From positions 1 to 51,020 of the forward strand of contig JANJXJ010000230.1 of NCBI GenBank assembly GCA_024709105.1: a DNA stretch of 51,020 bases, given 5' to 3'. A model generated the notes under the pieces. It was not told where the DNA came from. It did no database searches and saw nothing but the letters and a program-made list of their open reading frames with translations. Both the position numbers and the translations under genes were made by a program. Shown here in pieces: positions 9,860 to 17,435 of this stretch (position 1 is its first letter; each line of letters opens with the position of its first letter). The stretch is from Lentimicrobium sp. Its GTDB lineage: Bacteria; Bacteroidota; Bacteroidia; Bacteroidales; Lentimicrobiaceae.

Positions 9860-11248
9860 TTATGGTTTGACACTGAACTGAAGCAAAACCTTTGTTCCCG
9901 CCCCTTGCTTGCTTTGAATTACAGGCTGTATTGAGAGCAAACGGCAGGCTCTTCTTACAATTGACAACCCAAGTCCATCACCTTTTACTGCAGGATGACC
10001 GAAAGGTTCTGATCTGTAAAACGGGTCAAATATCCGTTCCAGATCCGGTTCTGCTATTCCAATTCCCTCATCGGCAATCGAAAGCAATGGCCCTTCAGGC
10101 TGCTGAATGATTTTAATCTCAATTTCGCCGCTTTCAAATGAGTATTTAATGGCATTTGAAATCAGATTTTCCAGGACAATGTCCATGAGAAACGGATCAG
10201 TAGTAGTCACAAAATCTGTTTCGGGCTCAAAACGGATGCGCATGCCCCGTTGCTGAATTTTCCGCGAGAAGCGTTGTATAACATTATCAATCATTTCGAT
10301 CAGGGAAACTTCTGCAAGGTTTACCTGATGTTGCTTTCCGTCAACACGGGCCAGCATAAGCAGCTGCTCAACGGTCAGCCACATGCGGTCAATTTCCTCA
10401 ACCGATTCAACAATTTTTTGCTGGTATTCCTCATTCCCGCGAGGCTTTCTGAGCAAGACCTCCAAAGATCCCTTAAGCACAGCCAGCGGGGTTTTAAGCT
10501 GATGGGCAGCATCTGCCGTAAACTGCTTTTCGCGAAGGAAACCCTGCTCAATCCTGTTAAGCAAAGCATTGATTGAAGATGAAAGCTGTTGCAGCTCGTC
10601 GTTGGTTTCCGGCTCTATGATTCGCAGGTTCAAGGTATCCTGCCTTATTGAACTCATCTGAAGGATGATATCGCGAATCGGCTGTATACTTTTTCCGGCA
10701 AGGTACCTGGCCAAAAAAAACAGGATAAGCAAAGTGAGCGGATAGCTTATGATAAGGATCTGAAGCAAACTTCTCAGCACCATCAGATATCCTTCGGTTG
10801 ACATGGCTGCAGCCAGATAACCTGCCGTTTGTCCGTTGTATTTCACCGGCACCTGTACCTGGCGAATGGCCTGCTGATTAAAAACTGTATTGTAATACAA
10901 AGGCAATTCCTGCATTTGCCGCAATTTCAGGTGCTCTTGTTTCAGGTTGGGGGATTTGTCGGCCACCTCACCTGTGCTGTCATAAAGGGTTATAAAAACC
11001 GGATTAACATCGGCAACCTGATGTTCTCTTTCTTCCCATTCAGCTTTGTTGTAAAATGAAAGTATTTCTTTATCAGGAGCTACTTCATTCAGGTGTTTCA
11101 ACGCAACGGCATCGAGCTGATGATCAATGTATTTGTACACCCTGGCACTTACCAAAAAGTATATAAATACAAAAAGCAGCAACAGTAACAGTGCAGTTAC
11201 CAGCATATAGCTCAGGGCTATCCGGTCGCGGTACATCATTTTTTTCAT
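9860..11248 (-). CDS. Sensor histidine kinase (CusS/HAMP type)
   Basis: Inner-membrane sensor of an OmpR-class two-component system. It has two transmembrane segments (about 11-33 and 160-181) flanking a periplasmic sensor domain of about 125 residues, a HAMP segment, a dimerisation domain with phospho-acceptor H249 (AAHQLKTP), and an ATPase domain with NLISNAIKYS, DEGIGI and GDGLGLSIVRR boxes. The start overlaps the stop of the response regulator by ATGA, indicating translational coupling. Heavy-metal sensing is inferred from the downstream efflux genes. The sensor domain has no obvious Cys/His metal cluster. Confidence 0.95.
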   Translation of the reverse strand: MKKMMYRDRIALSYMLVTALLLLLLFVFIYFLVSARVYKYIDHQLDAVALKHLNEVAPDKEILSFYNKAEWEEREHQVADVNPVFITLYDSTGEVADKSPNLKQEHLKLRQMQELPLYYNTVFNQQAIRQVQVPVKYNGQTAGYLAAAMSTEGYLMVLRSLLQILIISYPLTLLILFFLARYLAGKSIQPIRDIILQMSSIRQDTLNLRIIEPETNDELQQLSSSINALLNRIEQGFLREKQFTADAAHQLKTPLAVLKGSLEVLLRKPRGNEEYQQKIVESVEEIDRMWLTVEQLLMLARVDGKQHQVNLAEVSLIEMIDNVIQRFSRKIQQRGMRIRFEPETDFVTTTDPFLMDIVLENLISNAIKYSFESGEIEIKIIQQPEGPLLSIADEGIGIAEPDLERIFDPFYRSEPFGHPAVKGDGLGLSIVRRACRLLSIQPVIQSKQGAGTKVLLQFSVKP

Positions 11249-11913
11249 TTCTCGCGTGCTATGTAACCTATGCCTCTGATGGTTTGAATAAGATCATCGC
11301 TTTTCTCCAAACCAAGTTTTCTGCGGAGTGAATTTATAAAAACATCAAGCACCGAAGTACTGTAATCAAAATGAATATCCCACACATGTTCAATAATGCG
11401 GTTTCGGCGGCAAACCACACCTTTGTGTCTTACAAGATACTCAAGCAGGGCAAATTCCTTTTGTGTAAGCTGAATCTCTTCATCATTCCTGAAAACCTGG
11501 TGAGTTGAAAGATTCATTTGGATTTCGCCCAGTTGCAGCATATTCAGTTCACCACCTTTGGGCCTGAGCTGCACTCTGATGCGTTCGAGCAGCTCCTCAA
11601 AATGAAAAGGCTTTTTGATGTAGTCGCTGCCTCCTGATTTTAATCCCTGAATCACATCGTCGAGCGTATCCCGTGCCGTGAGGAAGATGATGGGCATGGT
11701 CTTCTGCTGTGAACGAAGGCGTTTGCAAACCTCAATTCCCGTTAATCCGGGAATCATCCAGTCGAGCAGAATCAGATCAAACTCCTGCTCCATAACCAGA
11801 TCAAGCGCCTGTGTGCCGCTTGCTGCAAGCTCTATTGCAAACCCTTCTTCCTCAAGCCCCTGCTTGAGAAACTTTTGAATACCGGGCTCATCTTCCACTA
11901 TCAGAATTTTCAT
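11245..11913 (-). CDS. OmpR-family response regulator (heavy-metal response type)
   Basis: A receiver domain (about 1-115) with phospho-acceptor D51 (LLDWMIPG) and the conserved Lys in DYIKKP is followed by a winged-helix DNA-binding domain (about 125-222) with LTQKEFALLEYL and the C-terminal IRGIGY hairpin. It is the first gene of the metal-efflux run and is coupled to the kinase. A promoter-like TACTTTTG lies only four bases before the ATG, so the transcript may be almost leaderless. Repeated TTAAG boxes take the place of the upstream promoter element, consistent with self-activation. Confidence 0.95.
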   Translation of the reverse strand: MKILIVEDEPGIQKFLKQGLEEEGFAIELAASGTQALDLVMEQEFDLILLDWMIPGLTGIEVCKRLRSQQKTMPIIFLTARDTLDDVIQGLKSGGSDYIKKPFHFEELLERIRVQLRPKGGELNMLQLGEIQMNLSTHQVFRNDEEIQLTQKEFALLEYLVRHKGVVCRRNRIIEHVWDIHFDYSTSVLDVFINSLRRKLGLEKSDDLIQTIRGIGYIAREK

Positions 11914-11917
11914 GCCA

Positions 11918-11973
11918 CAAAAGTATGGGGTGAAACTTAAGAAAGGCTTTTATGATTCTTAAGATTGTCTTAA
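11918..11973 (-). promoter_or_regulatory. Promoter with OmpR-type direct repeats for the two-component/efflux unit
   Basis: On the minus strand a -7-like element TACTTTTG occupies 11918-11925. No TTG is found at the usual upstream distance. Instead three TTAAG sites lie at 11936-11941, 11958-11963 and 11969-11973, spaced 22 and 11 bases, that is whole helical turns. This is the geometry expected for tandem binding of an OmpR-class dimer. The regulator it would bind is encoded immediately downstream. Confidence 0.5.
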
Positions 11974-12037
11974 AACCTAATTACAAAGTTAAAATTTAAA
12001 CACTGGGGGAGAAAAGGAAAAACCGGTTTCTCTAATT

Positions 12038-13666
12038 TCAGATTGCTTTCGAAATCTGTGCAAATACCCTGTGATTCAAGAATCTGTAATCGTACAATGC
12101 TTCGTAGAAAATCGAAAGCGATATCTTTCGGGCAAAGCGATATTGAGCCGACAATTCTCCTGAATGCTGCATTTGAGTAAAGTCGGTACCAGAAAAGTTG
12201 TAATTACTGAATTTATATGATAAAGATGTGTTGAGTTTTCCCTTCAGAAATAATTTTGACAAACCGGCATATGCGGAAGCGCCTTGCAGATAAGGTGTTA
12301 CAATGTACAAACCACCTGCAGATACTGACACTTTTACAAAAGGTATCTCACTGTAATTTAAATAGATATTAATATTTTCGGAAGGCTTGATATCATTTGT
12401 TCTGTTCCTGTACCCACCTTGCAAGCCAACAGTAAACCTTTTCAGAGGCATTAAATTTATATTCAGAAGGAAACCCTGACTGGTTTCCTGATCAAGCAAC
12501 TGATCGAGGAAATTCTTGTAGGTTTCGTAATAGATTATATTTTTACGGCTGCTGTAGGCCAAAGATGCTGACCCGAGTGACTTATAACGGTATCTCAGGG
12601 AAAGATAGAGATTAGTAAATTCAGGTGAAAGGCTATTTTCCTGAGAGTCTATCCTGTAAAGATCAAATTCTGCCGAACCAAAAAAACCAAAATCCCGTGA
12701 AATTTGCTGATTATGCTGCAAGTAAGTAAACCTACGGTCAACCTTGCCGGCATTATTTTGCTGCACAAACGCAATGCTTGTATTCTGCCTGCTCTTTGAT
12801 CTGACTGGAGAATAGTTTAAAAATGCTCCATATTGAAATAACTCAGCATTAAAACTATAATCTGTGTAATCTGGCCGTGAGCCTGCAAGAATGCCTGTTG
12901 TAAACGATCCGAACTTATATTCTGCCTGTATTCCATCAACTGCACCAAGGTTTGCAACTTTAGGATTTATTTTCCTGCCGATTTTAATGGTTAGATTATT
13001 CCCGGGTTCATATACAGCTGCAAGTGAATAAATTTTCAATCCATTAAAAATATTATCCTGTATATCGTTCCATTGACCGTTTCTGTGAGAAAAGCTCAAT
13101 TGTGTTTCGGCCGAGAACTTAGAATCAGCAATATTTTTTACAGAAAGACTAAAATTATACTTCATTCGCTGAGCGTTCAACCCTTCAGCGCCTGTAATTA
13201 CAGAGTAAGAAGTAATGGAAACCCGTCCTTTAACAACCTGTCCAGTCTTGTTTCTGGCAGCTGTAAGTCCGGTGGTATCATTCAAAATCACCTTTTCCGT
13301 ATTATTGACTTCCATAGGTTTTTCAGCTGGTATTTCAGCTTTTTCCGGTTTTTTGTTTGAAATGGCATTCCCGTTCTTGCTCTTTACTGAGAATTTCATA
13401 CCCACCGTTGCCTGGTATCCCTTAACTGGTGTGCAACTGCAGGAAACGCTTGATAAACTTTTTACCACACAAACGGGTATAACTTTTCCATTTTCGCTGG
13501 TATACAAGGTATCACCCGGTGATATTCCAAGAGTATTATCAAAACGAACATATACATGCTGAGAAGTAATATAAGTAACCGATCCGGTTTTTTCAAATTG
13601 CGCCTGCACAACCATTTGAAAAACCAGTAAAAAGAAAATTACACTTACCCATTGTTTTTTAAGCAT
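12038..13666 (-). CDS. Outer-membrane beta-barrel protein of the 48-haem cytochrome operon
   Basis: A signal peptide (to about residue 23, ending VQAQ) is followed by a small domain (about 24-95) with TLGISPGDTLY and a CSC motif, a charged Lys/Glu/Pro linker (about 97-125), and about 390 residues of alternating beta strands typical of an outer-membrane barrel. I do not recognise a named family. It starts 2 bases after the 28-haem cytochrome stop codon, with a strong AGGAGG ribosome site, and is the last gene of the run. By analogy with MtrB/PioB-type conduits it could be the porin sheath of an electron conduit. That role is inferred from context and not from sequence similarity. The C-terminus (ISKAI) lacks the usual terminal aromatic residue. 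Confidence 0.8.
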   Translation of the reverse strand: MLKKQWVSVIFFLLVFQMVVQAQFEKTGSVTYITSQHVYVRFDNTLGISPGDTLYTSENGKVIPVCVVKSLSSVSCSCTPVKGYQATVGMKFSVKSKNGNAISNKKPEKAEIPAEKPMEVNNTEKVILNDTTGLTAARNKTGQVVKGRVSITSYSVITGAEGLNAQRMKYNFSLSVKNIADSKFSAETQLSFSHRNGQWNDIQDNIFNGLKIYSLAAVYEPGNNLTIKIGRKINPKVANLGAVDGIQAEYKFGSFTTGILAGSRPDYTDYSFNAELFQYGAFLNYSPVRSKSRQNTSIAFVQQNNAGKVDRRFTYLQHNQQISRDFGFFGSAEFDLYRIDSQENSLSPEFTNLYLSLRYRYKSLGSASLAYSSRKNIIYYETYKNFLDQLLDQETSQGFLLNINLMPLKRFTVGLQGGYRNRTNDIKPSENINIYLNYSEIPFVKVSVSAGGLYIVTPYLQGASAYAGLSKLFLKGKLNTSLSYKFSNYNFSGTDFTQMQHSGELSAQYRFARKISLSIFYEALYDYRFLNHRVFAQISKAI

Positions 13667-13668
13667 AA

Positions 13669-15852
13669 CTACCTCCTGCTGTTGAATTTTACCCCGGACC
13701 TCATTCTCTGCATAGAATTACCATTGGGATGACAACTGAGGCAGGCCTGATTGTTATAGCTGTACCCTGATATTCCGTTATGTTCATCGTCCATGTCACC
13801 TTGTTCATGACATCCAAAACAAGAAAAAACTGCATAATTTGAAGGATTTGCATGACAATCGGCGCAGGTATTCCATTCTCCTCTGTGCTCCCCTGAATAA
13901 ATCGGGAAGTATTGTGCATCATGATTAAATGTAGAAGGCAGCCAGCTGTTCTCTGTGTGGCAGATCGTACATTCTGTCGGAAACTGTGCCTGCTGATGAG
14001 AGGGATTGGTGGTTTGGTTATAATTACTGATATGGCATCCTGCACAGGTATTGGGTGTTGTGTTGTAGTTGCCATTATGACAACCTGAGCAGTTATTGGC
14101 TATGATTGCATGAGCCCCGTTAAGCACATAATAATTGTTATGAACAGGAAATGCTGCCGGTGACCAACCCGCTTCGGTGGTATGACAACTTGCACAGGTA
14201 TTTGGAAGAGACAATGCTGTATGGCTGGGATTGGCGGCTTGCTGATAATCAACAGTATGACAATCGCTGCAAACTGTTGTTGTTCCGGAGTATCCCGCTG
14301 AATGGCAGCTGATACAATCTGCTCCCGTGTGGGCTCCTGTCAATGGAAAGGCTGTATTGTTGTGGTTGAATCCTCCTGTAGCATCTCCTGTTGGATGGCA
14401 GGCTTTACATGCTTCGCTCTGATATAGATAGCCCCCAATGCCCTGATGTTCATCATCTGTATCTGCCTGATTATGTTCATGACAATTTATACAACTGAAT
14501 ATTTTATAGTCAGAAGGATTGGTGTGACAATCAGCACAATTATTCCATTCACCGAGATGCTTACCTGAGTAGATCGGGAAATATGCGCCATCATGGTCAA
14601 ATGTTGCAGGTTGCCATGCCACTTCGGTATGGCAGGTGATGCATTCCGTTGAAAATTGTGCCTGCTGATGCGATGGTGAAGTAGTTTGGTTGTAATCATT
14701 AATGTGACAACCAGCACATGTATTGGGAGTATTATTGTAGTTTCCATTGTGGCATGTGTTGCACTGCGATGCTTGTGAGGCATGCGCTCCTTTAAGTTCA
14801 TAATATTGGTTATGAATACTAAAAGTCGCAGGAGCCCAGCCCGGTTGGGTTGTATGACAATCCTGACAAGTGTTCGGGATATTCAGCACGCGATGGTCCG
14901 GATTAACCGAGTTGTTAAAATCAGGCTCATGGCAACTAAAACAATCTGAAGAAGTATTGCCTGTCCCATTTTTATGGCAATCAACACAAGTAGCTGTGGA
15001 ATGAGCACCGGTTAATGAAAAACCTGTGGAATTATGATTAAAACTACCTTCTCCCGATCCATTCGGATGGCAACCGTAACAGGCTATACTTTCATAAACA
15101 TACCCCTGAACTCCTGTGTGTTCATCGTTCATATCGCCCATATTGTGCTCATGGCAAGTGGTACATGAAAATATGGTATAATCCGATGCGTTGGTATGGC
15201 AATCTGCACAGTCGTTCCAAACTCCGTTGTGTTCACCTGAGTAAATAGGAAAATAGAGCTGATCGTGCGAACTGAATTCTTTCCATGAATATCCGTTATA
15301 GAAATGGCAATCGGTACATTGGGTTGAATACCCTGCTGCTGCGTGATTGGGACTTGTGGTTGAATTATAATCATCCAAATGACAGTCGGAACAGTTTATG
15401 CCCAATGGCTCAAATAAAAGATCAGATCCCGATGGGTGACAATCCTGACAAGCGGCCACTGTATGGGCACCCATAAGCGGAAAACGGGTTTTATTGTGTA
15501 ATCCGATTATATCAGCAACAAGCCACGATTCAGGAGAATGGCATCGTCCGCAATCTGTTCCGGTTGTGTTTTGATGGATATCGGTATGGCAATCAAAACA
15601 ATCTGAACTGGTTCCCGCAAAAATCAGTGAAACATGGCAGGATCTGCAATTTACACGCTGATGTTCACCTGCCAATACAAAACGGGTTGTATCATGGTCA
15701 AATGAGATACTATCAGGATTCACGCTCCATCCTTCGGTGTTATGGCAATCGTCGCATGAAGTTTTAAAATTTTCGCCATGCGGATTACTTGCGATAAACC
15801 TTAAAGAAGCGAACAAGATGGCTAAGCCGATCATTAGTGACAATCTTCGCAT
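13669..15852 (-). CDS. 28-haem c-type cytochrome with tandem nine-haem modules
   Basis: 727 residues with an N-terminal signal sequence and 28 CxxCH haem c attachment motifs. No lipobox or membrane anchor follows, so it is probably soluble in the periplasm or exported. From about residue 180 the chain is built of repeats of about 221-224 residues. Each contains FPIYSGEHxGxWNxCADCH, then FSCxxCHEH, a DDEHxGIxGY segment, ACxxCHPxG, FxLTGAH, and later TCAGCHIxxYNQTT. Distal His residues in GAH, FNHN and SxH are candidate sixth ligands. Its start overlaps the last 19 bases of the 20-haem gene and has an AGGGAGGA ribosome site. Expected role: long-range electron wire next to the barrel protein. 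Acceptor unknown. Confidence 0.93.
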   Translation of the reverse strand: MRRLSLMIGLAILFASLRFIASNPHGENFKTSCDDCHNTEGWSVNPDSISFDHDTTRFVLAGEHQRVNCRSCHVSLIFAGTSSDCFDCHTDIHQNTTGTDCGRCHSPESWLVADIIGLHNKTRFPLMGAHTVAACQDCHPSGSDLLFEPLGINCSDCHLDDYNSTTSPNHAAAGYSTQCTDCHFYNGYSWKEFSSHDQLYFPIYSGEHNGVWNDCADCHTNASDYTIFSCTTCHEHNMGDMNDEHTGVQGYVYESIACYGCHPNGSGEGSFNHNSTGFSLTGAHSTATCVDCHKNGTGNTSSDCFSCHEPDFNNSVNPDHRVLNIPNTCQDCHTTQPGWAPATFSIHNQYYELKGAHASQASQCNTCHNGNYNNTPNTCAGCHINDYNQTTSPSHQQAQFSTECITCHTEVAWQPATFDHDGAYFPIYSGKHLGEWNNCADCHTNPSDYKIFSCINCHEHNQADTDDEHQGIGGYLYQSEACKACHPTGDATGGFNHNNTAFPLTGAHTGADCISCHSAGYSGTTTVCSDCHTVDYQQAANPSHTALSLPNTCASCHTTEAGWSPAAFPVHNNYYVLNGAHAIIANNCSGCHNGNYNTTPNTCAGCHISNYNQTTNPSHQQAQFPTECTICHTENSWLPSTFNHDAQYFPIYSGEHRGEWNTCADCHANPSNYAVFSCFGCHEQGDMDDEHNGISGYSYNNQACLSCHPNGNSMQRMRSGVKFNSRR
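13671..13677 (-). promoter_or_regulatory. Strong Shine-Dalgarno site for the barrel gene
   Basis: AGGAGGT on the minus strand, with the AGG core 5 bases before the ATG at 13666 and overlapping the TAG stop of the 28-haem cytochrome. Bacteroidota genes usually lack such sites, so it supports this start and points to coupled, high translation. Confidence 0.65.
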
Positions 15853-17435
15853 CTGATCCTCCCTGTTTTATATAAAACAAAATAGTTGTTATTTTTTAAT
15901 TCAACCGGATGGCATTTGCTGCAGCTTACCTTGCTGTGTTTGCCGTCAAGTTTGAAACGCGCCGTATTATGATCAAACAGTAAAGTTTTCCAGCCGTCGG
16001 GTGAATGACATTTGGAACATTCACTTTTTTCGTTCTCCTGAAACTGCCCCAAATGGATATCGGTATGACAAGCCTGGCAAGTTGAATCCGGAATTTTGAA
16101 CAGAACCTGTGTTCCACTTTCCTGTTGTTTTGGATGACAACCTGAACATTGTACAGAAAGATGTTTTCCTGTCAATTTAAAACTAGTTTCGTTATGATCA
16201 AAACCAATCTTTGCCCAGGATGAAACATTATGACATTTTGTGCAGGTTTTTCCCGGATAAAATCGTGAATCGAGATCGTTAGCATGTATATCCTGATGAC
16301 AATCGGAACATGCCTGCATCGGGATTTTAAACTGCCATCTGTCCGATTTTTTATGACATGCAAAACAAGGCGTTGCCTCATGTGCGCCTTCCAGCCTGAA
16401 TGGCAACTCATTATGCCTTTCTATTGTGAAAGTTGAATTATCAAACCCATCCTCATGATGACAATCTTTACAATCAGGTGCTGGTTGATCTGGCTTTATA
16501 AAATCACCTTTATGATAGTCGGAGTGGCAGTCAGCACAGCGATTATGCTTTAATTGGGCTGTAATACTGGTTTTATGACAGGATTTGCAATCTGTATTTA
16601 TGTGTTTGCCTTTGAGCGGAAAACCGGTTTGATTGTGGTCAAAGCCAGCCAACGATTTTACATTTCTGAAAGATGTTTCAACATGGCATTTTGAACAATC
16701 TGAGCCAAACTTGTTATCGTGCGGATCGGTATGGCAATTTTTGCAGGATTCAAATTTAATCCCTTTAAATTGTGTGAATTCTTTGTTGTTCTGAATCTTA
16801 TTTGGGTGACATTTGGCACAATCTGCATCCTGATGTTTTCCTTTGAGCGGAAATTTGGTTTTATTATGTTCAAAACCTGAAGCTGGTTTAAATTTTTCAT
16901 TATTGTGGCAATTGGCACAATCGTTTGATAAAGTTCCCTGATGAATATCTTCATGGCAACTCAGGCACCTGGTATCCAAACCCATGTAAGTCTGCTTCTT
17001 CTTCCTTATGGCAGGATCTTTTATGTTGGATGGCTTATGACAATCGGAACACTCAGCCAATTTGTGTGCACCTTCAAGGGTGTAACCAGTTTCGGAATGA
17101 TTAAATTTCGACTTATCAAAACGTACAATCTGATATTTTCTACCATGATGATCGCTGTGACATAAAACACAACTCTTCCTGTAAATACGGGCGGAAGCAT
17201 GGTAGCCCTTTTTCGCATCAATCCTCAATTTTAAATCTTTATGGCAATCAAGACACTTGTCATTTGAAACCTTTGCCCCGGCAGTATGGCATTTTGTACA
17301 GTTTGACAATCCTTCAAGAAATGCGTGAACTTCAGCAAGCTCACCAGGCGAAAGCTGTGCACTTACCCCAACAGGGAAAGCAATAAGGATTAACAGGTAC
17401 AACAAGTATTTGAAGGTCTTCATAAGACAAATCAT
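15834..17435 (-). CDS. 20-haem c-type cytochrome
   Basis: 533 residues with a cleavable signal peptide (ending GVSAQ) and 20 CxxCH motifs, the last (CEDCH) being the final five residues of the protein. Recurrent FxHNxTxFPLKGKH and DxHxGxF segments before CxxCH pairs are typical of cytochrome c3/c7-like multihaem chains. A longer start at 17435 overlaps the stop of the oxidoreductase gene (TAATG). The ATG at 17423 would give the same signal peptide, so either is possible. The 3' end overlaps the 28-haem gene by 19 bases. It probably carries electrons from the membrane flavoprotein/cytochrome b to the 28-haem protein. Confidence 0.93.
   Translation of the reverse strand: MICLMKTFKYLLYLLILIAFPVGVSAQLSPGELAEVHAFLEGLSNCTKCHTAGAKVSNDKCLDCHKDLKLRIDAKKGYHASARIYRKSCVLCHSDHHGRKYQIVRFDKSKFNHSETGYTLEGAHKLAECSDCHKPSNIKDPAIRKKKQTYMGLDTRCLSCHEDIHQGTLSNDCANCHNNEKFKPASGFEHNKTKFPLKGKHQDADCAKCHPNKIQNNKEFTQFKGIKFESCKNCHTDPHDNKFGSDCSKCHVETSFRNVKSLAGFDHNQTGFPLKGKHINTDCKSCHKTSITAQLKHNRCADCHSDYHKGDFIKPDQPAPDCKDCHHEDGFDNSTFTIERHNELPFRLEGAHEATPCFACHKKSDRWQFKIPMQACSDCHQDIHANDLDSRFYPGKTCTKCHNVSSWAKIGFDHNETSFKLTGKHLSVQCSGCHPKQQESGTQVLFKIPDSTCQACHTDIHLGQFQENEKSECSKCHSPDGWKTLLFDHNTARFKLDGKHSKVSCSKCHPVELKNNNYFVLYKTGRIRCEDCH
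15857..15864 (-). promoter_or_regulatory. Shine-Dalgarno site inside the 20-haem gene for the 28-haem gene
   Basis: AGGGAGGA on the minus strand ends 4 bases before the ATG at 15852, within the last codons of the 20-haem gene. It fixes the start of the 28-haem cytochrome and fits translational coupling across the 19-base overlap. Confidence 0.6.

Noticed and set aside
13701-14801. Long minus-strand frames inside the 28-haem gene
   Set aside because: They recur at the same place in each repeat, as expected for shadow frames of a repeated Cys/His-rich sequence.
15834-15852. Idea that the 20- and 28-haem proteins are one gene split by a frameshift
   Set aside because: The 28-haem protein begins with its own signal peptide and Shine-Dalgarno site, so two genes are more likely.
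13669-15852. CRISPR-like reading of the regularly spaced repeats
   Set aside because: The repeats are protein-coding modules of about 665 bases with variable DNA, without short direct repeats and unique spacers.
16658-17221. Overlapping frames within the 20-haem gene
   Set aside because: Same strand or opposite-strand shadows with no start context or domain.
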